NCBI RefSeq assembly: GCF_000585995.1
Contig: NZ_CP007410.1
Location: forward strand, 731,001 to 795,000
Source of the DNA: Pseudomonas brassicacearum
GTDB lineage: Bacteria; Pseudomonadota; Gammaproteobacteria; Pseudomonadales; Pseudomonadaceae
DNA: 64,000 bases
Reading direction: 5' to 3'
Positions 49,269-58,257 of the stretch are shown here, in pieces. The first letter of the stretch is position 1. Each line of letters begins with the position of its first letter. Under the pieces are notes generated by a model. The model was not told where the DNA came from. It did not search any database and saw nothing but the letters and a program-made list of their open reading frames with translations. Both the position numbers and the translations under genes were made by a program.

Positions 49269-50234
49269 CTACAGCGCTTGCGGCTCCCGCCGGTAAGCAT
49301 AGGTGTCGGCGAAGCGCGACAGCAGGAATTCGGCGCAGGTGGTGGTCGGGTACTTCGGCGGATGCAGGTCATCCTGGCAACCGGGCAGGCACTCGATCAG
49401 CGTGTCGGGGTGCGGCTCGGCAAAGAACGGCATCGAATAACGGTCCACCCCCAGCGGGCTGATCACTCGATGCGGCGTCGACAGGTAACGGTCGTTGCTC
49501 CAGCGCGCCATCATGTCGCCGAGGTTGACCACGAACGTGCCGTCGATGGGCGGCGCATCGATCCATTGGCCGTTGACGTTGCGCACTTGCAAACCACCGG
49601 CGGCGTCCTGGTAGAGCAGGGTGATGCAACCGTAATCAGTGTGGGCGCCAGCCCCTTGCTGCTCGGCGCTACTGGCGGTCTGGCGTGGCGGGTAGTGGAT
49701 CAGGCGCAGCACGCTCACTGGCTCGTTGAAGCGCGTGTCGAAAAAGTCTGGTTCGATGCCAAGGGCCAACGTCATGGCGCGTAGCAGGGTTTGGGCAAGT
49801 GCCTGCATGTCGCGGTAATGCTGCTCCATCAAGGTTTCCCAGCCGCCCAGGTTCGGGTGCCGGTTGGGGCCGCGCAGCGGTTTTTCCGCGAGTACTTCGG
49901 GATGATGGGCCGGCAGGTGCAGGCCCATGTCGAAGGTTTCCTTCAGGTCGCTGGGCTTGGTCGGGTCCAGTTGTTCGGTGGCGACGGCGCCGTAGCCGCG
50001 GTGGTGGCGGGTTTGGGTGATGTCGATCTTGAGTTTCTCTTCGACGGGCAAGGCGAAGAAGCGTTGGGCGTAGTCCAGGACTTCGGCGATACGCGCGGTA
50101 TTGATGGGATGACCTTTGATGTAGAAAAAGCCCCACTGGCGGCAGGCATGGTCGATCTGCCCGGCGACGGATTGCCAGGCGTTGGAATCCTCGGTGTAGA
50201 GGGGGCTGATGTCGATGACGGGCAGGCTGTTCAT
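49269..50234 (-). CDS. 2-oxoglutarate/Fe(II)-dependent oxygenase (isopenicillin-N-synthase-like)
   Basis: 321 residues from the ATG at 50234 (MNSLPVIDISPLYTEDSNAW). N-terminal DIOX_N part (HACRQWGFFYIKGHPIN) and jelly-roll core with iron ligands in GAHTDYGCITLLYQD (HxD) and STPHRVISP (His). PA0147-like. Co-oriented with the adenine deaminase. Substrate unknown. Confidence 0.93.
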   Translation of the reverse strand: MNSLPVIDISPLYTEDSNAWQSVAGQIDHACRQWGFFYIKGHPINTARIAEVLDYAQRFFALPVEEKLKIDITQTRHHRGYGAVATEQLDPTKPSDLKETFDMGLHLPAHHPEVLAEKPLRGPNRHPNLGGWETLMEQHYRDMQALAQTLLRAMTLALGIEPDFFDTRFNEPVSVLRLIHYPPRQTASSAEQQGAGAHTDYGCITLLYQDAAGGLQVRNVNGQWIDAPPIDGTFVVNLGDMMARWSNDRYLSTPHRVISPLGVDRYSMPFFAEPHPDTLIECLPGCQDDLHPPKYPTTTCAEFLLSRFADTYAYRREPQAL

Positions 50235-50266
50235 GCGGCTTTCCTGAAGTGGAATGGAGACCCCAT

Positions 50267-50356
50267 TGTGGGAGCGGGCTTGCTCGCGAAGACGGCGGTA
50301 CATTCAGCATCAATGTTGACTGACGCTCCGCCTTCGCGAGCAAGCCCGCTCCCACA
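50267..50356. repeat. REPIN between BMP and oxygenase genes
   Basis: Inverted pair of TGTGGGAGCGGGCTTGCTCG elements. Confidence 0.95.
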
Positions 50357-50380
50357 TGGGATTTACATTGGGCTTGAAGG

Positions 50381-51463
50381 TTATTTGGGAATCTCAGCCT
50401 TCATGCCTTCGACGTAGTAATTCATCGACGCCAGCTGCGCGTTGGTGGCGCTCGTGCCCGCCGGGATTTTCTCGATCCCGGCCTGGTCCTTGATCGGCCC
50501 GGTGAACGGATGGAACGCGCCGCTCTCGATGTCGGCGATGATCTGCTCGGCTTCGCCCTTGACTGCTGCCGGCACCAGGTCGCTGATCGGTAGCTTCACG
50601 GTGCCTTCCTTCAGGCCGCCCCAGTAATCCTGGGATTTCCAGTTGTGGTCGAGCACGCTTTGGGTCGCTTGGATGTAGTGCGGGCCCCAGTCATTGACGA
50701 TTGACGTCAGCACGGCCTTGGGACCGAAGTGAGCCATGTCCGAAGCGTAGCCGACCGCGTAGACGCCGCGTCGCTCGGCGGCCTGGATCGGCGCCGGGCT
50801 GTCAGTGTGCTGGAACACCACATCCACGCCCTGGTCGATCAGGGCGTTGGCGGCGTCGGCTTCCTTGCCCGGGTCGAACCAGGAATTGACCCACACCACT
50901 TTGATCTCGGTGCCCGGGTTGTATTTGTTCAGGGCCAGCTGGATGGCGTTGATGTCGCGGATGACTTCGGGGATCGGGAAAGACGCGACGTAGCCGATTT
51001 TCTTAGTCTTGGTCATCTTGGCCGCAAGGAACCCCCCAACGTAGCGGCCCTCGTAAGTGCGAGCCAGGTAGGTGCCCAGGTTCTTGTCCTGTTTGTAGCC
51101 GGTGGCGTGTTCGAAAGTCACCTTGGGAAATTGCTTGGCGACCTTCAGTGTCGGGTTCATGTAGCCAAAGGAGGTGGTGAAAATCAGGTCGTAGTTGTCC
51201 TTGGCCATGTTGCGGATCACCCGCTCGGCGTCCGCCCCTTCCGGCACGTTTTCCACGTAGTTGGTGGTGATCCGGTCGCCGAGTTTCGCCGTCAGTTCCT
51301 TACGCCCTTGCTCGTGCTGATAGGTCCAGCCGTGGTCGCCGATCGGGCCGATGTAGACGAAGCCGACCTTCAGCGGGTCGGCGGCACTGGCATTCAGGCC
51401 GGCACCCAGGCCGACGGCTGCGACGACGGCGCAAAGCAACTTCTTCAAGGGGCGTTTGTGCAT
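50381..51463 (-). CDS. BMP-family nucleoside-binding protein of an ABC transporter
   Basis: 360 residues from the ATG at 51463 (GGAG ten bases upstream; an in-frame ATG at 51478 lacks a ribosome site). Signal peptide MHKRPLKKLLCAVVAAVGLG, ending in ASA. The mature part has the BMP core (VGFVYIGPIGDHGWTYQHEQG, FTTSFGYMNPTLKVAKQFP, VDVVFQHTDSPAPIQAAERR). The signal lacks a lipobox cysteine. Probably the partner of the ABC genes at 56213-59811, though five genes separate them. Confidence 0.92.
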   Translation of the reverse strand: MHKRPLKKLLCAVVAAVGLGAGLNASAADPLKVGFVYIGPIGDHGWTYQHEQGRKELTAKLGDRITTNYVENVPEGADAERVIRNMAKDNYDLIFTTSFGYMNPTLKVAKQFPKVTFEHATGYKQDKNLGTYLARTYEGRYVGGFLAAKMTKTKKIGYVASFPIPEVIRDINAIQLALNKYNPGTEIKVVWVNSWFDPGKEADAANALIDQGVDVVFQHTDSPAPIQAAERRGVYAVGYASDMAHFGPKAVLTSIVNDWGPHYIQATQSVLDHNWKSQDYWGGLKEGTVKLPISDLVPAAVKGEAEQIIADIESGAFHPFTGPIKDQAGIEKIPAGTSATNAQLASMNYYVEGMKAEIPK

Positions 51464-51562
51464 GAACTCGAACTCCATTTTGTTGTGAGGTTGGCTGTAC
51501 GGCACTAATGCAAAATGCTGACCAACAGGACAACAAAATCTGCGATCTTTTCGGGGCAGCCA

Positions 51563-51624
51563 TCGCGAGCAAGCTCGCTCCCACAAAGGCAATGCACAAC
51601 CTGTGGGAGCGAGCTTGCTCGCGA
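51563..51624. repeat. REP pair in outward (tail-to-tail) arrangement
   Basis: Here TCGCGAGCAAGCTCGCTCCC comes first and TGTGGGAGCGAGCTTGCTCG second, the reverse of the REPIN order elsewhere, with only 16 bases between. It lies between the divergent BMP and chaA genes. Confidence 0.9.
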
Positions 51625-51755
51625 TGAGGCCCTTGAGATCGATTAAGGTGCGCCTGCCACCCACTCGCCGCTGTCTGGTGCACCACACCGAACGAAACGT
51701 TCACCGTCCACTACAGTCTGTAGCTCATGACCCTATCCTCGCTGACAGGCCCGCG

Positions 51756-52847
51756 ATGCTCACTTTGATCAAGCAAGAAAAACTGCTGTTGCTGGCGCTG
51801 ATCGCCGCGTGTATCGCCTATCCGCTGGAACATTGGCTATTGGGCAACGGGCAACTGGTCGCGTTGATCAGCGGCCTGGTGCTAATCGGCTTCATTGTCG
51901 CGGCCTCCATGCGCGTGGCCCATCACGCTGAACTGCTCGCGGAAAAAGTCGGTGATCCTTACGGCACCATGATCCTGACCTTGTCGGCGGTGCTGGTAGA
52001 AGTGGTGATCCTGGCGATCATGATGAGCAACGAAGCGTCGTCGACATTGGTGCGGGACACGATCTACTCGGCGGTGATGCTCGACATCAACGGCATTCTC
52101 GGGCTCGCGGCGTTGATGGGCGGGATCAAGCATGGCGAGCAGGCCTACAACGATGATTCGGCGCGTACCTACAGCGTGATGATCCTCACCGCCATGGGCG
52201 TGTCGATGGTGGTGCCGGAGTTTATCCCCCAGCAGAACTGGAAAATGTATTCGGCCTTTACCATCGGCGCGATGATCGTGTTGTACACCTTATTCCTGCG
52301 CATGCAGGTGGGGCCTCACAGCTATTTTTTCAGCTACAGCTACCCGGAAAAACGCCGCAAGAAAGAGCCGGTGGAAAACGAGCCGAAACCCATCAGCCTG
52401 ACGTTCTCCATCAGTGCGCTGGTGTTTGGCGTGGTGGTGATCGGTGCCCTGGCCGAGGTCATGTCCAAGGCCATCGACCTGGGCCTGGAAGGCTCGGGGG
52501 CGCCGCCGGTGGTCACGGCGATCCTGGTGGCTGCTATCTCTGCCGCACCGGAAATTCTCACCGCCCTGCGCGCCGCCCTGGCCAATCGCATGCAGTCGGT
52601 GGTGAACATCGCGCTGGGGGCTTCGCTATCGACCGTGATCCTGACGGTGCCCGTGATGGAAGCCATGGCCCTCTACACTGGCCAGCCGTTTCAGATGGCA
52701 ATGACCCCAGTGCAGACGGTGATGATCTTCATCACCTTGATCGTCAGCGCCATCAACCTTAACGATGGCGAAACCAACGCCATCGAAGGCATGACCCACT
52801 TTGTGTTGTTTGCGACGTTTATTATGTTGTCGTTGTTGGGTCTTTAA
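51756..52847 (+). CDS. chaA: Calcium/sodium:proton antiporter ChaA
   Basis: 363 residues from the ATG at 51756. Eleven hydrophobic helices in two CaCA repeats with the conserved acidic segments DPYGTMILTLSAVLVEVVI and AISAAPEILTALRAA. Exports Ca2+/Na+/K+ in exchange for H+. The start is the first in-frame ATG after the REP pair; upstream frame is repeat-derived. Confidence 0.92.
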   Translation: MLTLIKQEKLLLLALIAACIAYPLEHWLLGNGQLVALISGLVLIGFIVAASMRVAHHAELLAEKVGDPYGTMILTLSAVLVEVVILAIMMSNEASSTLVRDTIYSAVMLDINGILGLAALMGGIKHGEQAYNDDSARTYSVMILTAMGVSMVVPEFIPQQNWKMYSAFTIGAMIVLYTLFLRMQVGPHSYFFSYSYPEKRRKKEPVENEPKPISLTFSISALVFGVVVIGALAEVMSKAIDLGLEGSGAPPVVTAILVAAISAAPEILTALRAALANRMQSVVNIALGASLSTVILTVPVMEAMALYTGQPFQMAMTPVQTVMIFITLIVSAINLNDGETNAIEGMTHFVLFATFIMLSLLGL

Positions 52848-52866
52848 GCCCTGCACAAAGCCAAAC

Positions 52867-52956
52867 TGTGGGAGCGGGCTTGCTCGCGAAGGCGGTGTAC
52901 CAGTCGACATCTATGTTGAATGGCACCCCGCCTTCGCGAGCAAGCCCGCTCCCACA
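52867..52956. repeat. REPIN between chaA and 8-oxoguanine deaminase
   Basis: Inverted pair of TGTGGGAGCGGGCTTGCTCG elements between convergent genes. Confidence 0.95.
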
Positions 52957-52972
52957 TGGGATTGATGTTAAG

Positions 52973-54331
52973 TTAGATGCCGGCGATCAACTCCCGCGCC
53001 GCCTGGCTGTGATCGGCAATCAGACCTTTCAAGTCCAACCCCTCGACCTGCCCGTCGATCACTCGCCATTGCCCGCCGATCATCACCCGATCCGCCCGGT
53101 CCGCCCCGCACAGCAGCAGGGCCGAGATCGGGTCGTGGCTGCCGGAGAAGCGCAGCTCATCGAGCTTGAACAGCGCCAGGTCAGCCTGCTTGCCCACCGC
53201 CAGTTCGCCGATGTCACTGCGCCCCAGCAACTGGGCCGAACCCCGGGTCGCCCAGCCCAGTACGCGCTCCGGCGTGATCGCTTGCGCGCCATAGCGCAGG
53301 CGCTGGAGGTACAACGCCTGACGGGTTTCGAGGATCATGTTCGAGGCGTCGTTGGAGGCCGAACCGTCCACGCCCAAGCCCAGCGGTGCGCCGGCGGCGG
53401 TCAGGTCCAGGGTCGGGCAGATGCCCGAGGCCAGGCGCATGTTGGAGCTGGGGCAATGGCAAATACCAGTGCCGGCGGCGCCGAGGCGGGCGATTTCATC
53501 CGGGTTGAAATGAATGCCGTGGGCCAGCCAGGTGCGCGGGCCGAGCCAGCCGACGCTGTCCAGGTAATCCACAGTGCGCAGGCCGAAGCGTTGCAGGCAA
53601 AAGTCCTCTTCATCGAGGGTCTCGGCCAGGTGCGTGTGCAAACGTACGTCGAGTTGTTCAGCCAGTTCGGCGCTGGCGCGCATGATCTCGGGCGTGACCG
53701 AAAACGGCGAGCAGGGCGCCAGGGCAATCTGGATCCGGGCGCCGTCACCGCGCTCATGGTATTGGCTGATCAACCGCTGGCTGTCGTCGAGAATCACTTG
53801 GCCCTGCTGCACGGTCTGCTGCGGCGGCAAGCCCCCGTCGGCTTCGCCCAGGCTCATGGAGCCGCGGGTCAGCATCGCGCGCATGCCTAGCTCACGAACA
53901 CTGTGCACCTGCACGTCGATGGCATTTTCCAGGCCTTCGGGAAACAGGTAATGATGGTCGGCGGCCGTGGTGCAGCCCGACAGCAGCAACTCGGCCAAGG
54001 CCACTTTGCTCGCCAGGGCAAGTTTTTCCGGAGTCAGCCGCGCCCAAACCGGGTAGAGGGTTTTCAGCCACGGGAACAACGGCTGGTTCACCACCGGTGC
54101 CCAGGCCCGGGTCAGGGTTTGATAGAAGTGGTGATGGGTATTGATCAGCCCCGGCAGGACCACATGTTCACGCGCGTCGAAGATGTTGTTGCAAGGCTGG
54201 ACGGGCTGCTGGCCGGGGCGCAGCAATTCGACGATCACGCCGTCCTGCAGGACGAGACCACCACGGGCATCGAGGTCGTTGGCGGTGAAAATGGCGAGGG
54301 GATTCTTTAACCAGGTACGGGTCGCAGGCAT
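52973..54331 (-). CDS. 8-oxoguanine deaminase (PA0142-like)
   Basis: 452-residue amidohydrolase. Metal-site HxH in LINTHHHFYQTLTRAWAP, further ligands in VRLHTHLAETLDEEDF, WLAHGIHFNPDEI and LGLGVDGSASNDASNM. The N-terminus MPATRTWLKNPLAIFTAND matches PA0142, shown to convert 8-oxoguanine to uric acid. Part of the purine-use region. Confidence 0.93.
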   Translation of the reverse strand: MPATRTWLKNPLAIFTANDLDARGGLVLQDGVIVELLRPGQQPVQPCNNIFDAREHVVLPGLINTHHHFYQTLTRAWAPVVNQPLFPWLKTLYPVWARLTPEKLALASKVALAELLLSGCTTAADHHYLFPEGLENAIDVQVHSVRELGMRAMLTRGSMSLGEADGGLPPQQTVQQGQVILDDSQRLISQYHERGDGARIQIALAPCSPFSVTPEIMRASAELAEQLDVRLHTHLAETLDEEDFCLQRFGLRTVDYLDSVGWLGPRTWLAHGIHFNPDEIARLGAAGTGICHCPSSNMRLASGICPTLDLTAAGAPLGLGVDGSASNDASNMILETRQALYLQRLRYGAQAITPERVLGWATRGSAQLLGRSDIGELAVGKQADLALFKLDELRFSGSHDPISALLLCGADRADRVMIGGQWRVIDGQVEGLDLKGLIADHSQAARELIAGI

Positions 54332-54476
54332 GGTGGCCGGCTCCTCTGAAAGTGGGTTCAGGTTAGCCAGCTCAGTGATGCCCTGTCTGCTGATCCAGGG
54401 TCGCCCGTTGGATAGGGCGAGGGGTGGAGTTTACTCAGGTTGTGTTGCAGATTTCCAGGGTCTGCCGAGATCCAAA

Positions 54477-54566
54477 TGTGGGAGCGGGCTTGCTCGCGAA
54501 GGCGGACTGTCATTCAACATTGATGTCGACTGATATACCGCTTTCGCGAGCAAGCCCGCTCCCACA
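54477..54566. repeat. REPIN between 8-oxoguanine deaminase and SDR genes
   Basis: Inverted pair of TGTGGGAGCGGGCTTGCTCG elements. Confidence 0.95.
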
Positions 54567-54580
54567 GGAGCAATGATGCT

Positions 54581-55267
54581 TTACCAGGGAATCGTTTCGC
54601 CCTTGTAGTTGACGAAGTGATGCCCGCCCTTGCCGGCGAAGGCGTTGACCTGGTCAATCAACCCACGGGTACTGGTTTCGACATCAATGTCCGCCCCTTC
54701 ACCGCCCATGTCCGTCTTGACCCAGCCCGGGTGCAGCGACAGCACGGTCAACGTCTGTTCATCCAGTTGGCTGACGAAACTGTTGGTCATGGAGTTGAGC
54801 GCAGCCTTGCTTGCCTTGTACAGCGCCAGTTCCGGGGCGTCGGGCATGGTCACGCTGCCGAGCACCGAGCTCATGAACGCCAACACGCCGCTGCCGTCGC
54901 GGATCTGGCCGACGAAGCGCTGGGCCAGGTTGATCGGCGCGACGGCGTTGGTGAAGAACAACTGGCCGACCTCGGCCAGCGTCGCGCCCCCTGGGCTCTG
55001 GTTGTCGGGGCCTTTGACGCCGGCATTGACGAACAGCAGGTCGAAGGTTTCACCCTTGAGCTGTTGGCTCAGGGCGATGACGGCTTGCTGGTCGTCCATG
55101 TCGAGCTTTTCGATTCGCACCGGGCCCAGCGCTTTCAACGCCTCTGCGTTCTGCGGGTTGCGCACGGTGGCAATCACGTTCCAGCCGTCGCTGAGCAACG
55201 TCTTCACCAGACCGAGGCCCAAGCCGCGGGAGGCGCCGATGATCAATGCGTTTTTTGCCGAATTCAT
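54581..55267 (-). CDS. SDR-family oxidoreductase
   Basis: 228 residues. NAD(P) motif ALIIGASRGLGLGLVKTL, FVNAGVKGP, and the catalytic Ser/Tyr/Lys in MSSVLGSVTMPDAPELALYK. Lies 24 bases after a MerR gene on the same strand, so probably co-transcribed with and controlled by it. Substrate unknown. Confidence 0.92.
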   Translation of the reverse strand: MNSAKNALIIGASRGLGLGLVKTLLSDGWNVIATVRNPQNAEALKALGPVRIEKLDMDDQQAVIALSQQLKGETFDLLFVNAGVKGPDNQSPGGATLAEVGQLFFTNAVAPINLAQRFVGQIRDGSGVLAFMSSVLGSVTMPDAPELALYKASKAALNSMTNSFVSQLDEQTLTVLSLHPGWVKTDMGGEGADIDVETSTRGLIDQVNAFAGKGGHHFVNYKGETIPW

Positions 55268-55291
55268 GAAGGCATCCTTGAGTGAAAAAGG

Positions 55292-55642
55292 TCACGGATT
55301 TAATGGACAACGCTGCCCGAGCCGTTGTTTCAGCTCGTGACGCAACGCGTCGAGTTCGCTCATGCGGGTTTCGATCAGGTTCAGTTTGTCTTGCAGCAGT
55401 TGCGTCACCGCGCAGTCGGGGTCGGGGGCGTTCCACAGGGCGGCGACGCTGGCGCCGATCTCGCCCAAGGTAAAGCCCAGGCGCTGGGCGGTCTTGATAT
55501 AGAGCACCAGCTGGACCACGTCGGCGGGGTAATCGCGATAGCCATTGGCACTGCGCTGCGCCGCGATCAGGCCGCGCTGTTCGTAGAAGCGCAGCGTGTC
55601 ACGGCTGACGGCGCAGGCTTGGGCTAATTCACCGATACGCAT
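55292..55642 (-). CDS. MerR-family regulator
   Basis: 116 residues. MerR winged helix MRIGELAQACAVSRDTLRFY, then EQRGLIAAQRSANGYRDY and a coiled-coil dimer helix. Two cysteines (PDPDCAV, RCPLNP) resemble metal- or redox-sensing MerR proteins, but the metal loop is not a clear ZntR or CueR type. Upstream of the SDR gene. Confidence 0.9.
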   Translation of the reverse strand: MRIGELAQACAVSRDTLRFYEQRGLIAAQRSANGYRDYPADVVQLVLYIKTAQRLGFTLGEIGASVAALWNAPDPDCAVTQLLQDKLNLIETRMSELDALRHELKQRLGQRCPLNP

Positions 55643-55722
55643 GGACGACTCCGGGGGGCTTGACCTTGGAGCATACCCCAGGCTTTAGCCTTTTCGCTCC
55701 CCAATTATCTGGAGCAACGTGT

Positions 55723-56160
55723 ATGTGGACTTCGATGCAATATCGCCGGGTGGTGCGCGGCAGCGCCTGGTACGACCTTATCGTGTCGGCCGTGCTGGCC
55801 ACGCCGTGGAGCTTTGCGGCGTTGCACGGTGTGTTGATGAGCCTGACTCAGCTATTTGACCTGCCTGGAGAGCTACCGCCGTTTGCGCCTGCACATCTGT
55901 TGATGGTGAATTTGCTGGGCTCGATTGTCTGCGTCTGGGCGGTGCTGCGGATTCGTGATCCGCAACCGCTATATGGGCGTTATGACGCGGTGGGGCGGTT
56001 TCTGTTTTCGACCTGGATGCTGTATGCGCTGCTTCATGGGGCCAGTGCGGTGTTGTGGGTTTTCCTGTTTCTGGAGGTGGTGTGGGGCGTCATGCAGACA
56101 CTGCCCATCCGTGGCGAGGGAGCTTGCTCCCGCTCGACTGCGCAGCAGTCGCCTTCCTAG
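55723..56160 (+). CDS. Small membrane protein with repeat-derived C-terminus
   Basis: 145 residues from the ATG at 55723 after GGAG. About four hydrophobic helices (LIVSAVLATPWSFAALHG, HLLMVNLLGSIVCVWAVL, FLFSTWMLYALLHGASAVLW). The last 15 or so residues (after TLPIRGEGACS) are encoded by the palindromic repeat at 56111-56203, which supplies the stop. Function unknown; the original C-terminus may have been shorter or different. Confidence 0.78.
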   Translation: MWTSMQYRRVVRGSAWYDLIVSAVLATPWSFAALHGVLMSLTQLFDLPGELPPFAPAHLLMVNLLGSIVCVWAVLRIRDPQPLYGRYDAVGRFLFSTWMLYALLHGASAVLWVFLFLEVVWGVMQTLPIRGEGACSRSTAQQSPS

Positions 56161-56203
56161 GAGGGACGCTGCGCGCCCCAGCGGGAGCAAGCTCCCTCGC
56201 CAC
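56111..56203. repeat. Palindromic repeat, GTGGCGAGGGAGCTTGCTCCC family
   Basis: GTGGCGAGGGAGCTTGCTCC and its inverse across a centre with GCGCAGCAGTCG. Overlaps the 3' end of the upstream membrane-protein gene. Confidence 0.93.
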
Positions 56204-56212
56204 GGGTGTACC

Positions 56213-57139
56213 TCAATGCCCCGCCTGCCAAGGCTGCCCCAGTGAAACCGGTGCATACAAGCGTGTGCGCACGGCATCCCGGGACAGCAGCACCAGCACC
56301 ACGATGGTCGCGGCATACGGCAGCATCGCCAGCAAACTCGATGGAATCGCCAGCCCCAAGCCCTGGGCCACCAGGTGCAGGATGCTGGCGAGGCCAAACA
56401 GATAGGCGCCCAGCAGCAGGCGCCAGACCCGCCAACTGGCGAAGACCACCAGGGCCAGGGCGATCCAGCCGCGCCCGGCGCTCATGTTCTCGGCCCACAT
56501 CGGCGTGTAGGCCAACGACAGGTAAGCACCGGCCAACCCCGCCATGGCGCCGCCGAACAGCACCGCCAGGGTTCGCACGCGCAACACCGGCAGGCCCATG
56601 GCACTGGCGGCGTCGGGGTTCTCGCCGACAGCCTGGATGATCAACCCGGCGCGGCTTTTCACGATCACCCACGCCACCAGGGCAAACAGCGTGAAGGACA
56701 GGTAAACCAGCAGGTCCTGGGCAAACAGCATCCGCCCGATCAGCGGGATGTCACTCAAATAGGGGATCGCCAGCGGCTCGAACCCCGCCAGCGGCTTGCC
56801 GACCCAGGCCGCCCCGACAAAGCTCGACAGGCCCACGCCGAAAATCGTCAGCGCCAACCCGGTGGCCACCTGATTGGCGTTGAACACCAGCGCCACCCAT
56901 GCGAACAGCGCCGACAGCAGCATCCCGGCGGCCATTGCCAACAGCACCCCCAGCCACAGGTTGCCGCTGTTGAAGGCGACGATAAAACCGATCACCGCGC
57001 CGAACAGCATCATGCCTTCCTGGCCCAGGTTCAGGACGCCGCTTTTCTCGCAGACCAGTTCACCCAGGGCCACTAGCAGCAAGGGTGTGCCGCAGCGGAC
57101 CATGGCGTAGAAAATGTTGCTCAACAGGTCGATATCCAT
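56213..57139 (-). CDS. Nucleoside-type ABC transporter permease 2
   Basis: 308 residues, about eight or nine helices, with the family segments LGELVCEKSGVLNLGQEGMM and VGENPDAASAMGLPVLRVR. Its start shares one base with the stop of the other permease (TAATG). Corresponds to PA0138; pairs with the other permease to form the membrane channel. Confidence 0.93.
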   Translation of the reverse strand: MDIDLLSNIFYAMVRCGTPLLLVALGELVCEKSGVLNLGQEGMMLFGAVIGFIVAFNSGNLWLGVLLAMAAGMLLSALFAWVALVFNANQVATGLALTIFGVGLSSFVGAAWVGKPLAGFEPLAIPYLSDIPLIGRMLFAQDLLVYLSFTLFALVAWVIVKSRAGLIIQAVGENPDAASAMGLPVLRVRTLAVLFGGAMAGLAGAYLSLAYTPMWAENMSAGRGWIALALVVFASWRVWRLLLGAYLFGLASILHLVAQGLGLAIPSSLLAMLPYAATIVVLVLLSRDAVRTRLYAPVSLGQPWQAGH

Positions 57140-58245
57140 TACAGCGCTCCTGCTTGTACGGCGGTGGTCCGGGTGCGCCGGGTCCAGCGCAGGTTCAGGC
57201 GTGGCCGGTACAGGATCAGTACGTCACAGGCCAGCAGGAAAAACAGCATCATCCCCTGGAACAGTTGGGTGATTGCCTGGGGCAGGTTGAGCGACATCTG
57301 CGCGCTCTCGCCGCCGATGTACAGCAACGCCATCAACAGGCTGGAAAACAGAATGCCGATGGGATTGAGGCGGCCCAGGAACGCCACGGTTATCGCCGCG
57401 TAGCCATAGCCCGGCGACACCTGCGGCACCAGTTGGCCGATCGGCCCGGTCACTTCACAGACACCGGCCAGCCCGGCCAGCGCCCCGCTGATCACCAGCG
57501 CCAGCCACACCAGCGGTTTCTGGCGAAACCCGGCGAAACCGGCGGCGCGTGCGTCGAGGCCCAGCACTTTGATTTGAAAGCCGACAAAACTTTTCTGCAG
57601 CAAGACCCACACCGCTACCAGCGCCAGCAAGGCGAAGTACAACCCGGCATGGACCCGCCCATCTTCCAGCAGCAACGGCAGGCGACTGGCCTCGCCGAAC
57701 ATCGCCGATTCCGGGAAGTTGAAACCCGCCGGGTCCTTCAACGGCCCATGAACGCAAAACAGCAGCAGGTTCAGGGCGATGTAGTTGAGCATGATGCTGG
57801 TGAGGATTTCATTGGCATTGAAGCGCGTGCGCAGCCACGCCGTGAGTCCGGCCCAGGCCGCACCGGCCAAGGTCCCGGTCAGTAGAATCAGCACCAGCGC
57901 CCAGCGGCTTTGCACACCGATGATGTTCACGGCGAGAGCGCTGCCGGCCAGGGCACCCAACAACAGTTGGCCTTCGGCGCCGATGTTCCAGATTCGCGCC
58001 TGATAGGCCACTGCCAGACCGAGGGCGCAGAGTAGGATCGGCAAGGTCTTGACCAGCCACTCGGACACCCCGTAGAGGTCGCTGATCGGCGCGATCAACA
58101 AGGTGTACAACGTTTGCAACGGGTCATGACCCAGGGCGATAAAGAGCAGCGAGCCACTGCCCAAGGTCAATACGGCCGCCAGTAGCGGTGAGCACCAGAG
58201 CATCAGGCGTGATTGCTGGCCGCGAGGTTCGAGAGAAAGCAGCAT
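57139..58245 (-). CDS. Nucleoside-type ABC transporter permease 1
   Basis: 368 residues with about ten helices. Segments ARIWNIGAEGQLLLGALAGS and FNANEILTSIMLNYIALNLL mark the BMP-type permease family. 12 bases downstream of the ATPase gene, coupled to permease 2. Confidence 0.93.
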   Translation of the reverse strand: MLLSLEPRGQQSRLMLWCSPLLAAVLTLGSGSLLFIALGHDPLQTLYTLLIAPISDLYGVSEWLVKTLPILLCALGLAVAYQARIWNIGAEGQLLLGALAGSALAVNIIGVQSRWALVLILLTGTLAGAAWAGLTAWLRTRFNANEILTSIMLNYIALNLLLFCVHGPLKDPAGFNFPESAMFGEASRLPLLLEDGRVHAGLYFALLALVAVWVLLQKSFVGFQIKVLGLDARAAGFAGFRQKPLVWLALVISGALAGLAGVCEVTGPIGQLVPQVSPGYGYAAITVAFLGRLNPIGILFSSLLMALLYIGGESAQMSLNLPQAITQLFQGMMLFFLLACDVLILYRPRLNLRWTRRTRTTAVQAGAL

Positions 58246-58257
58246 GAAAGAACTCCG

